This document shows, in pieces, positions 1-12,164 of a stretch of 64,000 nucleotides of DNA (position 1 is the first letter of the stretch; every line of letters begins with the position of its first letter). The notes under the pieces are model-generated. The model had not been told where the DNA came from. It did not search any database and worked only from the letters and a program-made list of their open reading frames with translations. The stretch spans positions 186,001 to 250,000 of the forward strand of contig NZ_FOXJ01000002.1 in the NCBI RefSeq assembly GCF_900115685.1, written 5' to 3'. The translations under genes and the position numbers were made by a program. Origin of the DNA: Variovorax sp. 770b2. Lineage in GTDB: Bacteria > Pseudomonadota > Gammaproteobacteria > Burkholderiales > Burkholderiaceae_C.

Positions 1-1
1 G

Positions 2-3000
2 TGGGTCGCCGCTTCTGAAGTCACCAAGGGGCGCGGCAAGCGCAGCAAGGCTGGAAATGCGGCGCGGGTGCCGCTGGCAGTGGCTCCTGAACGAGCGCTT
101 GGCCGTGGCCGACGATGGGCGGGCGCGATCTCCTTGGCAATCCTGGGCACAGCCGCGGGTTCATTCCCTGCATTTGCTCAATTCGCTCCCGCTGGTAGTG
201 GCGGTGTTGCCAGTGGGCCGGCCACCATTGCAATTGGCGGTGGCACAGGTCAAGGAGAGGGGGCCACCGCCAGTGCCGGAAGCTCGATAGCTTTGGGTGC
301 GGGTTCCAACGCATCCGCGGCCTATGCAATGGCACTTGGCACCAGTGCAAAGGCCGAGTCCGCCAACGACATTGCTGTGGGTTTGCGCGCAAAAGCTCAC
401 GGCGAAAGTGAAGGCCCGTCAGCGGCGTTTGGTTTTAAGGCAACAGCGCTTGGGAGCGGTGGCCTCGCATTCGGCACGATTTCTTATGCAGATGGAAACG
501 GCGCCCTCGCAAACGGCTATGCCACGAACGCCATAGGCGCATCGGCCTCAGCCTTCGGTGCGGTGGCAAAGGCATCCGGAGCCATGGCGACGGCCGTTGG
601 CGCCTTTTCGACTGCGAATGCCAATTTCTCGACAGCCATCGGCGGCGCGACGACGACTGGCGAGAACGCCATTGCCATGGGCAACGACGCGAATGCTTCG
701 GGCGTGAGTTCGGTTGCCATCGGCGACCGATCCGAGGCTTCCGCCGTAAAAGCCACGGCGCTCGGTTGGAAATCGCAGGCGAGCGGGGCCGGCGCGACCG
801 CGCTTGGCGCCAATACCGCATCAGGCGCATCCGCCGCTGCGGCGGATGCAATCGCCATCGGAGGTCAGTCCAGCGTTGCTGAAGCGGCCACATCCGGCAT
901 TGCCGTTGGCCGTGGGGCAACGACGAGCGGCGCCTTCGGCATCGCGCAGGGTGACGGCGCAGCAGTATCCGGAGCGAATGCCATCGGCATAGGCGCCAAC
1001 GCCGTCGCGTCGGACGCCAATGCCATTGCCGTGGGCGACGCCAGCAAAGCGAGGGGACTCAATTCGATTGCGATCGGCGAACGCGCCGAGACGGCCGCAA
1101 CGGCAAGCCAAGCCGTTGCAATTGGCAACGCAAGCAATGCCAGCGGCGTCGATTCCATGGCGATGGGCAACTCGGCCACGGCCAGCGGTGTCAACTCGAT
1201 CGCTCAGGGAACTTCCAGCGTAGCCAGCGGGGATCGCTCTGTTGCCGTCGGCTCTGGCGCTTTGGCAACGGGTGACCTCGGCGCAGCGCTGGGCCACGAG
1301 GCCACTGCTTCCGGTGCTCGCGCCACGGCGCTGGGTACCGGTGCCAACGCGATCTACGACGACAGCGTTGCACTGGGCTCGTCGAGCAAGACCTCGGCCA
1401 CGCTTGGCGCCCTTCAGTCCACCGCGGCCCACACGCCCTTCAAGGGCGCCGCCATTGCGGGCGCCACGCCGGCCGGCGAGGTCTCCGTGGGGTCGAGCGG
1501 CAGCGAACGCCGGGTCACCAACGTGGCTGCTGGCGGCGCCGGCACCGATGCGGTCAATGTCAGCCAACTGCAGGCGGCATCCACGGCAGCCGTGCAGTAC
1601 GACAAGAACGCGGACGGCACGCTGAACAAGGGCAGCGTGACGCTGGGCGGCACGCCGGCCACGGCGCCCGTGAAGCTGGGCAACGTGGCTGATGGCAACG
1701 TGGCTGCAGGCTCGAAGGACGCGGTCAACGGTGGCCAGCTGAACAGGGTCAACACATTGGCCACTGTCGCCAGCGAGAAAGCATTCAACGCAGTTCAATA
1801 CGACAAGAACGCGGACGGCACGCCAGGCAGGAGCACGGTCACGCTGGGTGACCTCAAGGCAGACGGCACGCCGGCCACTGCACCCATGAAGCTGACCAAC
1901 GTGGCGGACGGCAATGTGGGTGCGGGTTCGAAGGACGCGGTCAACGGCGGCCAACTGAACACCACGAACCAGAACATCACGAAGCTGGGCGACAGCATTG
2001 CGGCGGGCACGATCGGCCTGGTGCAGGCTGTTCCTGGCAAGACCAACCAACTGACGCTGGTGGCACCGGGCGCGAGCGGTGCCGCACCTGGCAACGCACA
2101 GGTGTTGAGCAACGTGGCTGCAGGCAAGGCGCCGACCGACGCCGCCAACGTGAGTCAACTCAACGCACTTGCCGGCAGCGCCGTGCAGTACGACAAGAAC
2201 GCGGACGGCACGCCTGGCAAGAACGCGGTGACGCTCGGCGGCACGAACGCAGACGGTACGCCGGCAACGACCCCCGTGAAGCTGGGCAACGTCGCTGACG
2301 GCAACATGGCTGCAGGCTCCAAGGATGCCGTCAACGGTGGCCAGTTGAACGCGGTGAACGAGACGGCCAACAAGGGCTGGAACCTCAGCGCCAACGGTGA
2401 AGCCTCACCGCTGAACATTGCGCCGGGTGGTGCAGTGGATTTCATCAACGGCAGCAACACGGCCGTGTCGCGCACGGGTAACCAGATCAAGGTGGACGTG
2501 TCGAAGACGCCGACCTTCGAGTCGGTGACCCTGACGACGGACGGCACGCCGGGCAACTCCGGTGCCAGCGCGACGCTGGGCGCCAACGGCCTGACGACCA
2601 CCGGAGCGGACGGCAAGGCGGGCCCGAGCGTGACCACGGCCGGCATCGACGCGGGCGGCAAGCCAGTTGCCAATGTCGGTGCAGGTACGAACGGCACCGA
2701 TGCGGCCAACGTGGATCAGGTGAAGGCGGTGCAAGCCAAGGCTGACAACGCGGTGCAGTACGACGCGAAGAATGGAGCGCCAGGCAAGGAGCGCATCACG
2801 CTGGGCGGCCTCAACGCCGACGGCACGCGGGCAACGGCGCCCGTGAAGCTGGGCAACGTTGCTGATGGCAACGTGGCTGCAGGGTCGAAGGATGCGGTCA
2901 ACGGCGGCCAGCTGAACACCACGAACGAAACCATCACCAAGCTTGGCGACAACATTGCGGCGGGCGCAATCGGCCCGGTGCAGGCTGTCCCTGCCAAGAC

Positions 3001-6000
3001 CGACCAACTGACGCTGGTGGCACCGGGCGCGACCGGCGCCGCACCTGGCAACGCACAGGTGCTGGGCAACGTAGCCGACGGCACGGCGCCGAACGACGCG
3101 GTCAATCGCGGCCAACTCGACACGGTGAGCGCGACGGCGAACAAGGGCTGGAATCTCAGCGCCAACGGCGAAGCCTCGCCGCAGAACATTGCGCTTGGCG
3201 GCACCGTTGACTTCATCGACGGCCGCAACACGACGGTCACGCGCACCGGTAACCAGATCAAGGTGGACGTGTCGAAGACGCCGGTCTTCGACACGGTGAC
3301 CGTGGCAAACGGAACGCCTGGAACGCCCGGAAGCACCAGCACGACGCTGGGCGCCAACGGCCTGACGACCACCGGAGCGGATGGCAAGGCGGGACCGAGC
3401 GTGACCACGGCGGGGATCGACGCAGGCGGCAAGCCGATCACCAATGTGGGTGCCGGCACGAACGGCACGGACGCGGCCAACGTGGACCAGGTGAAGGCGG
3501 CGCAAGCCAAGGCCGACAACGCCGTGCAGTACGACAGGAACGCCGACGGCACGCCGGGCAAGTCGGGCGTGACCTTGGGCGGCACGAACACCGACGGCAC
3601 GCCAGCGACGGCGCCAGTGAAGCTGGCCAACGTGGCCGACGGCAATGTGGGTGCGGGTTCGAAGGACGCGGTCAACGGCGGCCAGCTGAACACCACGAAC
3701 CAGAACATCACGAAGCTGGGCGACAACATTGCGGCGGGCACGATCGGCCCGGTGCAGGCTGTCCCTGGCAAGACCAACCAACTGACGCTGGTGGCACCGG
3801 GCGCGACCGGTGCCGCACCTGGCAACGCACAGGTGTTGAGCAACGTGGCTGCAGGCAAGGCGCCGACCGACGCGGCCAACGTGGGCCAACTCGACGCACT
3901 TGCCGGCAGCGCCGTGCAGTACGACAAGAACGCTGACGGCACGCCAGGCAAGAGCGCGGTGACGCTGGGCGGCACGCCGGCCACGGCGCCTGTGAAGGTG
4001 GCCAATGTCGCCGATGGCACGGCCCCGAACGACGCGGTCAACCGCGGCCAGCTCGATACGGTGAGCGCGACGGCCAACAAGGGCTGGAACCTCAGCGCCA
4101 ACGGTGAAGCCTCGCCGCTGAACATTGCACCGGGTGGCGCAGTGGACTTCGTCAACGGCAGCAACACGACGGTCTCGCGCACCGGCAACCAGATCAAGGT
4201 GGACGTGTCGAAGACGCCGGTCTTCGAGACGGTGACCGCAACCAACGGGACACCGGGTAACCCTGGTGCCAGCGCGACGCTGGGCGCCAACGGCCTGACG
4301 ACCACCGGCGCAGACGGCAAGGCGGGGCCGAGTGTGACCACGGCCGGTATCGACGCAGGCGGCAAGCCGATCACCAACGTGGGTGCCGGTACGAAAGGCA
4401 CGGACGCGGCCAACGTGGACCAGGTGAAAGCAGTGGAAGCCAAGGCCGGCAACGCCGTGCAGTACGACAAGAAAGCGGACGGCACGCCTGGCAAGAACGC
4501 GGTGACGCTCGGCGGCACGAACGCCGACGGTACGCCGGCAACGACCCCCGTGAAGCTGGGCAACGTGGCCGACGGCAACGTGGCTGCGGGCTCGAAGGAC
4601 GCGGTCAACGGTGGCCAGTTGAACGCGGTTCGCGAGACGGCCAACAAGGGCTGGAACCTCAGCGCCAACGGTGAAGCCTCGCCGCTGAACATTGCACCGG
4701 GTGGCGCAGTGGACTTCGTCAACGGCAGCAACACGACGGTCTCACGCAGCGGCAACCAGATCAAGGTGGATGTGTCGAAGACGCCGACCTTCGAGTCGGT
4801 GACCCTGACGACGGACGGCACGCCGGGCAACCCCGGTGCCAGCACGACGCTGGGCGCCAACGGCCTGACGACCACCGGCGCAGACGGCAAGGCGGGCCCG
4901 AGCGTGACCACGGCCGGCATCGACGCAGGCGGCAAGCCAATCACCAACGTCGGTGCAGGTACGAACGGCACCGATGCGGCCAACGTGGACCAGGTGAAAG
5001 CAGTGGAAGCCAAGGCTGCCAACGCCGTGCAGTACGACAAGAACGCGGACGGCACGCCGGGCAAGAGCGCGGTGACGCTCGGCGGCACGAACGCCGACGG
5101 CACGCCGGCGACGGCACCCGTGAAGCTGGCCAACGTGGCCGACGGCGAGGTGGCCGTGGACTCGAAGGACGCGGTCAACGGCGGCCAGCTGAACACCACG
5201 AACCAGAACGTCACCAACCTGGGCGACAACATCCGCAACGGCGCCATCGGCCCGGTGCAGACGGTCCCGGGCAAGACCGATCGGCTGACGCTGGTGGCGT
5301 CGGGCGCGACCGGCGCTGCGCCTGGCAACGCACAGGTGCTGACCAACGTGCAGGATGGCGAGCTGTCCGCCTCGTCGAAGGACGCGGTCAACGGAAGCCA
5401 GTTGAACAAGGTCAACATACTGGCCACTGTCGCCAGCGAGAAAGCATTCAACGCAGTTCAATACGACAAGAACGCGGACGGCACGCCGGGCCGGAGCACG
5501 GTCACGCTGGGTGACCTCAAGGCAGACGGCACGCCGGCCACTGCAGCCGTGAAGCTGACCAACGTGGCCGACGGCAATGTGGCCGTCGACTCGAAGGACG
5601 CGATCAACGGCGGGCAGCTGAACACGCTGGGCACCGGCATCGCCAACGTGCTTGGCGGCACCTATATCGGCGGCCTCTACACGCCCTCGACCTTCACCAC
5701 GATCGGTGGCGGCACCGCGACGACGGTGCAGGGGGCGCTCGACAACCTCGGCACCGCGGTCACCAACGGCGCGGTCGGTCCGGTCCGGCAAACCGGCAAT
5801 CGTGACCAGCTCGCACTGGTGGCTCCCGGCGCCACGGGCGCTGCCCCCGGCGCTCCCCAGCAGCTCACCAACGTGAAGAACGGCGAGTTGTCCAGCACGT
5901 CGACCGACGCGGTCAACGGCAGCCAGCTGCATGCGGTCAGCGAAGCGGTCGCGGCGGCCGGCACGAAGGCGGGCAACTCGGTGCAGTACGACAAGGGCGC

Positions 6001-7606
6001 GGACGGCACGCCGGGCAAGTCCAGCATCACGCTGGGCGGCATGGGCGCAGACGGCAAGACGCCATCGACCGACCCCGTGAAGCTGGGCAACGTCGCCGAC
6101 GGCAACCTGGCCGCGGGCTCGAAGGACGCGGTCAACGGCGGCCAGCTGAACACCACGAACCAGAACGTCACCAACCTGGGCGATGACCTGAAGAACCTGA
6201 CCACCACCATCAACGATGGCAAGGTCGGCCCGCTCCAGCGCACCGGCAACACCGACGAACTGGTGCTGGTGGGCAAGGATGGAACGGCCGCCAACCCCGG
6301 CGCGGCGCAGCGCGTGACCAACGTGGCCAACGGCACGGGCGACGGCGATGCCGTCAACCTGGGCCAGCTGAAGGAAGCGGTGGGCACGCCGAGCAACGCG
6401 GTCCGGTACGACGGTGCCGACAAGATTGCGGCGACGATGGGCGGCACAACCTCCACGGACGGCGGCAAGACCGGCGGCACGAGGCTCACCAACGTGGCAC
6501 AAGGCGCGGTCAACGACAAGTCGACCGATGCGGTCAACGGCGCGCAGCTCGATGCCACGAACACGGCCGTGTCGAACTACCTGGGCGGCGGCGCGAACCT
6601 GAAGGAAGGCAAGGGACCGAGCTACACCGTCCAGGGCAACACCTACGACAACGTGGGCGGCGCGCTGGGCTCGGTGAACGACAACCTCACCACGGTCAAC
6701 AACGCGATCAACGGCGGGGGCATCAAGTACTTCCGCACCAACTCGACGTTGACTGACGCGACGGCCAGCGGAACCGATGCGGTGGCCGTGGGCCCGCAGG
6801 CGGTGGCCAGTGGTGCTTCGTCCGTCGCCCTGGGCGCGGGCGCGCAGGCCACCTCGGCCAGCGGTACGGCCATCGGCTTCAACGCGGTGGTGCAGCAGAC
6901 AGGCGGCGTGGCGCTGGGCGCGGGCTCGGTCGCCTCGACGGCGGCGGGCGTGGCCGGCTATGTGCCCGAAGGCGCAGCCGCACCGCAGGCGTCGGCCGTG
7001 CGGGCGACCAAGGGCACGCAGGGCGCCGTGTCCGTGGGAGATGCAGGCAACGGCCAGTTCCGCCAGATCACCGGCGTGGCTGCGGGCACGGCCGACAGCG
7101 ACGCGGCCAACGTGGCGCAGTTGAAGGCCTCGGCCAGCGCGGTCAAGGCCGGCAGCGTGCAGTACGACACCAACGCGAACGGCACCGTCAACTACGGGCA
7201 GATCACGATGGGCAACGGGCAGGCGCCCGACGGCACGCGCATTTCCAACGTGGCGCCGGGGGTGCTGGGGAACGATGCGGTCAACGTGAACCAGCTCAAC
7301 AGCGCCGCCGCCGCGTCGATGAACTACACCGACGCACGCGTCAACCAGCTGGGCAGCGCGATGAAGGACATCGAGAAGAAGTCGTACGCCGGCACGGCCG
7401 CTGCGATGGCGCTGGAGAGCGCGCCCTACGTGGCGGGCAAGGTCTCGTACGCAGCCGGCATGGGGCACTACCAGGGGCAGACAGCCGTGGGCGCGTCGCT
7501 GCGCAAGACGGCCGAAAGCGGCCGCTGGAGCGTGAGCGGCGGGGTGACTGCGACATCGGCCGGCACCGTCGGCGTGCGCGCCGGCATCAGCGGTGTCTGG
7601 GATTGA
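2..7606 (+). CDS. Trimeric autotransporter adhesin (YadA/Hia type), 5' end outside window
   Basis: This is a surface adhesin of type Vc secretion: three chains form one outer-membrane barrel and display a long coiled or beta-roll passenger. The frame is open to the left edge, and the first visible residues (WVAASEVTKGRGKRSK) match the end of the extended signal peptide region of large autotransporters. The real start therefore lies upstream, and the internal GTG at 68 is not it. Next come the hydrophobic signal core and an AFA-Q cleavage-like site, a head rich in AxAxG repeats (to about base 1480), a long stalk of repeated VQYDKNADGTPGK / NVADGN / DAVNGGQLN modules (about 1560-6570), a second short head-like block (about 6760-6980), and a C-terminal YadA anchor (from about 7315, MNYTDARVNQLGSAM, ending in GVWD). 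About 2,534 residues are visible. Family assignment is very secure; the ligand is unknown. Confidence 0.96.
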   Translation, partial: WVAASEVTKGRGKRSKAGNAARVPLAVAPERALGRGRRWAGAISLAILGTAAGSFPAFAQFAPAGSGGVASGPATIAIGGGTGQGEGATASAGSSIALGAGSNASAAYAMALGTSAKAESANDIAVGLRAKAHGESEGPSAAFGFKATALGSGGLAFGTISYADGNGALANGYATNAIGASASAFGAVAKASGAMATAVGAFSTANANFSTAIGGATTTGENAIAMGNDANASGVSSVAIGDRSEASAVKATALGWKSQASGAGATALGANTASGASAAAADAIAIGGQSSVAEAATSGIAVGRGATTSGAFGIAQGDGAAVSGANAIGIGANAVASDANAIAVGDASKARGLNSIAIGERAETAATASQAVAIGNASNASGVDSMAMGNSATASGVNSIAQGTSSVASGDRSVAVGSGALATGDLGAALGHEATASGARATALGTGANAIYDDSVALGSSSKTSATLGALQSTAAHTPFKGAAIAGATPAGEVSVGSSGSERRVTNVAAGGAGTDAVNVSQLQAASTAAVQYDKNADGTLNKGSVTLGGTPATAPVKLGNVADGNVAAGSKDAVNGGQLNRVNTLATVASEKAFNAVQYDKNADGTPGRSTVTLGDLKADGTPATAPMKLTNVADGNVGAGSKDAVNGGQLNTTNQNITKLGDSIAAGTIGLVQAVPGKTNQLTLVAPGASGAAPGNAQVLSNVAAGKAPTDAANVSQLNALAGSAVQYDKNADGTPGKNAVTLGGTNADGTPATTPVKLGNVADGNMAAGSKDAVNGGQLNAVNETANKGWNLSANGEASPLNIAPGGAVDFINGSNTAVSRTGNQIKVDVSKTPTFESVTLTTDGTPGNSGASATLGANGLTTTGADGKAGPSVTTAGIDAGGKPVANVGAGTNGTDAANVDQVKAVQAKADNAVQYDAKNGAPGKERITLGGLNADGTRATAPVKLGNVADGNVAAGSKDAVNGGQLNTTNETITKLGDNIAAGAIGPVQAVPAKTDQLTLVAPGATGAAPGNAQVLGNVADGTAPNDAVNRGQLDTVSATANKGWNLSANGEASPQNIALGGTVDFIDGRNTTVTRTGNQIKVDVSKTPVFDTVTVANGTPGTPGSTSTTLGANGLTTTGADGKAGPSVTTAGIDAGGKPITNVGAGTNGTDAANVDQVKAAQAKADNAVQYDRNADGTPGKSGVTLGGTNTDGTPATAPVKLANVADGNVGAGSKDAVNGGQLNTTNQNITKLGDNIAAGTIGPVQAVPGKTNQLTLVAPGATGAAPGNAQVLSNVAAGKAPTDAANVGQLDALAGSAVQYDKNADGTPGKSAVTLGGTPATAPVKVANVADGTAPNDAVNRGQLDTVSATANKGWNLSANGEASPLNIAPGGAVDFVNGSNTTVSRTGNQIKVDVSKTPVFETVTATNGTPGNPGASATLGANGLTTTGADGKAGPSVTTAGIDAGGKPITNVGAGTKGTDAANVDQVKAVEAKAGNAVQYDKKADGTPGKNAVTLGGTNADGTPATTPVKLGNVADGNVAAGSKDAVNGGQLNAVRETANKGWNLSANGEASPLNIAPGGAVDFVNGSNTTVSRSGNQIKVDVSKTPTFESVTLTTDGTPGNPGASTTLGANGLTTTGADGKAGPSVTTAGIDAGGKPITNVGAGTNGTDAANVDQVKAVEAKAANAVQYDKNADGTPGKSAVTLGGTNADGTPATAPVKLANVADGEVAVDSKDAVNGGQLNTTNQNVTNLGDNIRNGAIGPVQTVPGKTDRLTLVASGATGAAPGNAQVLTNVQDGELSASSKDAVNGSQLNKVNILATVASEKAFNAVQYDKNADGTPGRSTVTLGDLKADGTPATAAVKLTNVADGNVAVDSKDAINGGQLNTLGTGIANVLGGTYIGGLYTPSTFTTIGGGTATTVQGALDNLGTAVTNGAVGPVRQTGNRDQLALVAPGATGAAPGAPQQLTNVKNGELSSTSTDAVNGSQLHAVSEAVAAAGTKAGNSVQYDKGADGTPGKSSITLGGMGADGKTPSTDPVKLGNVADGNLAAGSKDAVNGGQLNTTNQNVTNLGDDLKNLTTTINDGKVGPLQRTGNTDELVLVGKDGTAANPGAAQRVTNVANGTGDGDAVNLGQLKEAVGTPSNAVRYDGADKIAATMGGTTSTDGGKTGGTRLTNVAQGAVNDKSTDAVNGAQLDATNTAVSNYLGGGANLKEGKGPSYTVQGNTYDNVGGALGSVNDNLTTVNNAINGGGIKYFRTNSTLTDATASGTDAVAVGPQAVASGASSVALGAGAQATSASGTAIGFNAVVQQTGGVALGAGSVASTAAGVAGYVPEGAAAPQASAVRATKGTQGAVSVGDAGNGQFRQITGVAAGTADSDAANVAQLKASASAVKAGSVQYDTNANGTVNYGQITMGNGQAPDGTRISNVAPGVLGNDAVNVNQLNSAAAASMNYTDARVNQLGSAMKDIEKKSYAGTAAAMALESAPYVAGKVSYAAGMGHYQGQTAVGASLRKTAESGRWSVSGGVTATSAGTVGVRAGISGVWD
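1560..6200 (+). repeat. Near-identical repeated modules coding the adhesin stalk
   Basis: Several modules of the stalk recur with almost unchanged DNA. The unit that begins at an AACAAGGGCTGG-type sequence (protein NKGWNLSANGEASP) appears near 2370, 3143, 4078 and 4645. The VQYDKNADGTPGK module occurs roughly ten times between about 1590 and 5990. The ANGLTTTGADGKAGPSVTT module occurs four times. Identity at synonymous positions implies recent duplication or gene conversion, not only selection on protein. Stalk length is likely to vary between strains, and assemblies may collapse here. Confidence 0.9.
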
Positions 7607-7653
7607 TCGGCCCACACGACGCACAACGCAACGAAGAACATCGAACAGAAAAA

Positions 7654-8550
7654 ATGAACATGAGCATGAAAAATCGCGCACCGGCGCGCAGGACCCCGGG
7701 CGCGATGGCGGCCGCCGCATTCAGCGCGGCGGTACTTCTCGCAGGCTGCGGAACCTCGACGGTGAGCAAAGATGTCATGGGCGACGGCACCGTCGGCGAG
7801 ATCGTTTTTCCGGAGCCGTCGAGCGCTTGGGCGAAAGGCGGCATCTTTCCCAACGTCGACAACCTGCGGCAAGTGGGTGCCGGCGTGACGAAGGATCAGT
7901 TGCACGACCTGCTGGGCGCACCGCATTTTGCGGAAGGCATCGGCGCGGTGCGCGAGTGGGACTACCTCTTCCAGTTCCGCGCCGTCCCCGGCACCCGCGT
8001 GACCACCTGCCAGTACAAGGTGCTTTTCGACAAGAACAGCCTGGCGCGCACCTTCCACTGGAAGCCTGCAGGCTGCGCCGCGTTTCTGGACGCGCCTGCA
8101 ATGGCAATGGCGGCTCCACCGGCAATGGTGCCGAGCCCGCAACCGGAGCCTTCTTCCGGATCGGTGACGAAGTCATCGATCGGCACCGACGGCCTGTTTC
8201 GCTTCGGCAAGCACGCACCTGAAGACCTGCTGCCCGAAGGCCGGCGCCGCATCGCCGCGCTGGCCGCGCAGGTGCAACGCGATTTCAGGTCGGTGCGCAG
8301 CGTGCGCATCACCGGACATGCCGACAGGCTCGGCACCATCGCCGGGAACGACGCGCTGTCGGTCTCGCGAGCCCGCACCGTGCGAGCGTTGTTCGTTCGG
8401 TCGGGCGTTCCCGAGGGCGTGATGCAGGTGCACGGCGAGGGCAGCCGGCGTCCGCTGGTCGCTTGTCCGGGCGGCGTCCCCAGAGCGGTGCTGGTGGCCT
8501 GTCTGCAGCCCAATCGGCGCGTGGAGATCGAGGTCGCGGGGGAGTCGTAG
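7654..8550 (+). CDS. TpgA-like lipoprotein with SmpA/OmlA-like and OmpA-type peptidoglycan-binding domains
   Basis: This outer-membrane lipoprotein probably ties the adjacent trimeric autotransporter to peptidoglycan. The chosen ATG gives 298 residues. The lipobox LLAGC places the lipidated Cys at about residue 32. A BamE/SmpA-like segment follows (GVTKDQLHDLLGAPHF ... WDYLFQF), and the last ~110 residues are an OmpA C-terminal domain (ITGHADRLGT, LSVSRARTVRALF, NRRVEIEV). The same two-domain order is known for TpgA, the partner of the Acinetobacter adhesin Ata; functional equivalence here is inferred from domains and position. The gene starts 47 bp after the adhesin stop, so the two are probably co-transcribed. 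ATGs at 7660 and 7666 are alternative starts. An in-frame upstream extension overlaps the adhesin end and lacks signal-peptide character. Confidence 0.85.
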   Translation: MNMSMKNRAPARRTPGAMAAAAFSAAVLLAGCGTSTVSKDVMGDGTVGEIVFPEPSSAWAKGGIFPNVDNLRQVGAGVTKDQLHDLLGAPHFAEGIGAVREWDYLFQFRAVPGTRVTTCQYKVLFDKNSLARTFHWKPAGCAAFLDAPAMAMAAPPAMVPSPQPEPSSGSVTKSSIGTDGLFRFGKHAPEDLLPEGRRRIAALAAQVQRDFRSVRSVRITGHADRLGTIAGNDALSVSRARTVRALFVRSGVPEGVMQVHGEGSRRPLVACPGGVPRAVLVACLQPNRRVEIEVAGES

Positions 8551-8590
8551 GCGTTCGGCGGGCAAGACCTCGATCGGAAAGGAGAAGGTT

Positions 8591-9328
8591 TTGCTGAATC
8601 CGCCGGACGGCAAGCCGGGAGATCCGGCGCTGATCCGGCAAGGCTTTGCCTTGTCGGAGGTTTTTTCATCGTGGCCGGACGAACTTCTGGAGCGGTTGCT
8701 GCCGGCTTCGCGGCTGCGCCGGTATGTGCGTGGCGACCTGGTGCACAGCGAAGCGAGCGGTGAGGCGGAGGTGCTGATCGTGGTGGCGGGTCACGTCATG
8801 GTGGAACGCATCTACCCGGACGGCTCGCATGCGCCCATCGCCATCCTCGGATCGGGCCTGGTCGCCGGAATTTCGCGCGGCCTTGTTCCGAACGACGCGC
8901 CGTTGCACGGCTATCGCGCACATGGCGATGCCACCGTGATTCATCTGCCGGCGCCGGTTGTCTTTCGGACGCTGGGCGCCGAGGCGCTGTTGTGGAAGAG
9001 CATGGCTCGCACGTTGTCCAGGCAGCACCGCCAGATCTTCACGACGGTGCTGGACCACCTCACGGGCAACACCCGCCAGCGCCTGGCGGCGGCCATCGGT
9101 GGACTTGTGCAGATCTACGGCCTGGAAGAGAGCACGCAACGCCTTCGCCTGCGGCTCTCGCAGGATGATCTGGCCGCCATGCTGCAGGTGACCCGCAGGT
9201 CCATCAACAAGGAGATGCGGGCGCTCGAAGACATGGCATTGATTCGCTCCGAGTACAACGGGATGATCATTCTCGACCTGTCGACGTTGCGAAAGCTGGG
9301 GCAAAGCACGGCGCCGATCGGCGCGTGA
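8591..9328 (+). CDS. Crp/Fnr-family transcriptional regulator
   Basis: This is a 245-residue regulator with an N-terminal cyclic-nucleotide-binding-type beta barrel (about residues 20-140) and a C-terminal winged helix-turn-helix (SQDDLAAMLQVTRRSINKEM, about 190-212). The cysteines of true Fnr are absent, so direct oxygen sensing by an Fe-S cluster is unlikely. The start is TTG, chosen because an AGGAGAAGG ribosome-binding site sits just upstream and no nearby ATG would keep the full N-terminal barrel. It lies 40 bp after the lipoprotein on the same strand, so it may belong to the adhesin transcription unit and control it; that role is inferred from position only. The effector is unknown. Confidence 0.85.
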   Translation: MLNPPDGKPGDPALIRQGFALSEVFSSWPDELLERLLPASRLRRYVRGDLVHSEASGEAEVLIVVAGHVMVERIYPDGSHAPIAILGSGLVAGISRGLVPNDAPLHGYRAHGDATVIHLPAPVVFRTLGAEALLWKSMARTLSRQHRQIFTTVLDHLTGNTRQRLAAAIGGLVQIYGLEESTQRLRLRLSQDDLAAMLQVTRRSINKEMRALEDMALIRSEYNGMIILDLSTLRKLGQSTAPIGA

Positions 9329-9362
9329 TGGCCGGTCGGCCGTGAATCCGAACGTGGACGGA

Positions 9363-9391
9363 GAAACCGAAACCCGGGGGCTCGGCGGTTT
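9363..9391 (-). terminator. Weak hairpin between regulator and gyrB
   Basis: GAAACCG and CGGTTTC pair across a G/C-rich loop that can pair further, in the 77-bp gap where the regulator and gyrB converge. No clean T tract follows in either direction, so this is only a possible terminator. Confidence 0.3.
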
Positions 9392-9405
9392 CCCCCTCTC
9401 CTCTT

Positions 9406-12039
<2,634 letters not shown>

Positions 12040-12108
12040 CTATCTCTCTCACGGCATCGACGTGATTTTTCGGGCTCTCGAGAACTCAATTCGCCGCCTC
12101 TTGAAAGC

Positions 12109-12133
12109 GCAAACCCGCGGAGGGCCGCGGGTT
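12109..12133 (-). terminator. Hairpin between dnaN and gyrB
   Basis: AACCCGCGG and CCGCGGGTT form a perfect 9-bp stem with a 4-nt loop. Read on the minus strand the stem is followed by only a short T run. It may partly separate dnaN and gyrB transcription or act as an mRNA-stabilising hairpin. Confidence 0.45.
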
Positions 12134-12164
12134 GTCTGCGCAAGGCGCTTTGTTGTCTAACTTG

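Noticed and set aside
2716..7720. Long minus-strand open frames opposite the adhesin (911 and 992 codons, plus others at 821-2158 and 2405-3889)
   Set aside because: They are antisense to a clear adhesin and come from its repeated GC-rich codons. Their translations are low-complexity Val/Pro/Ser- or Arg/His-rich with no family motif.
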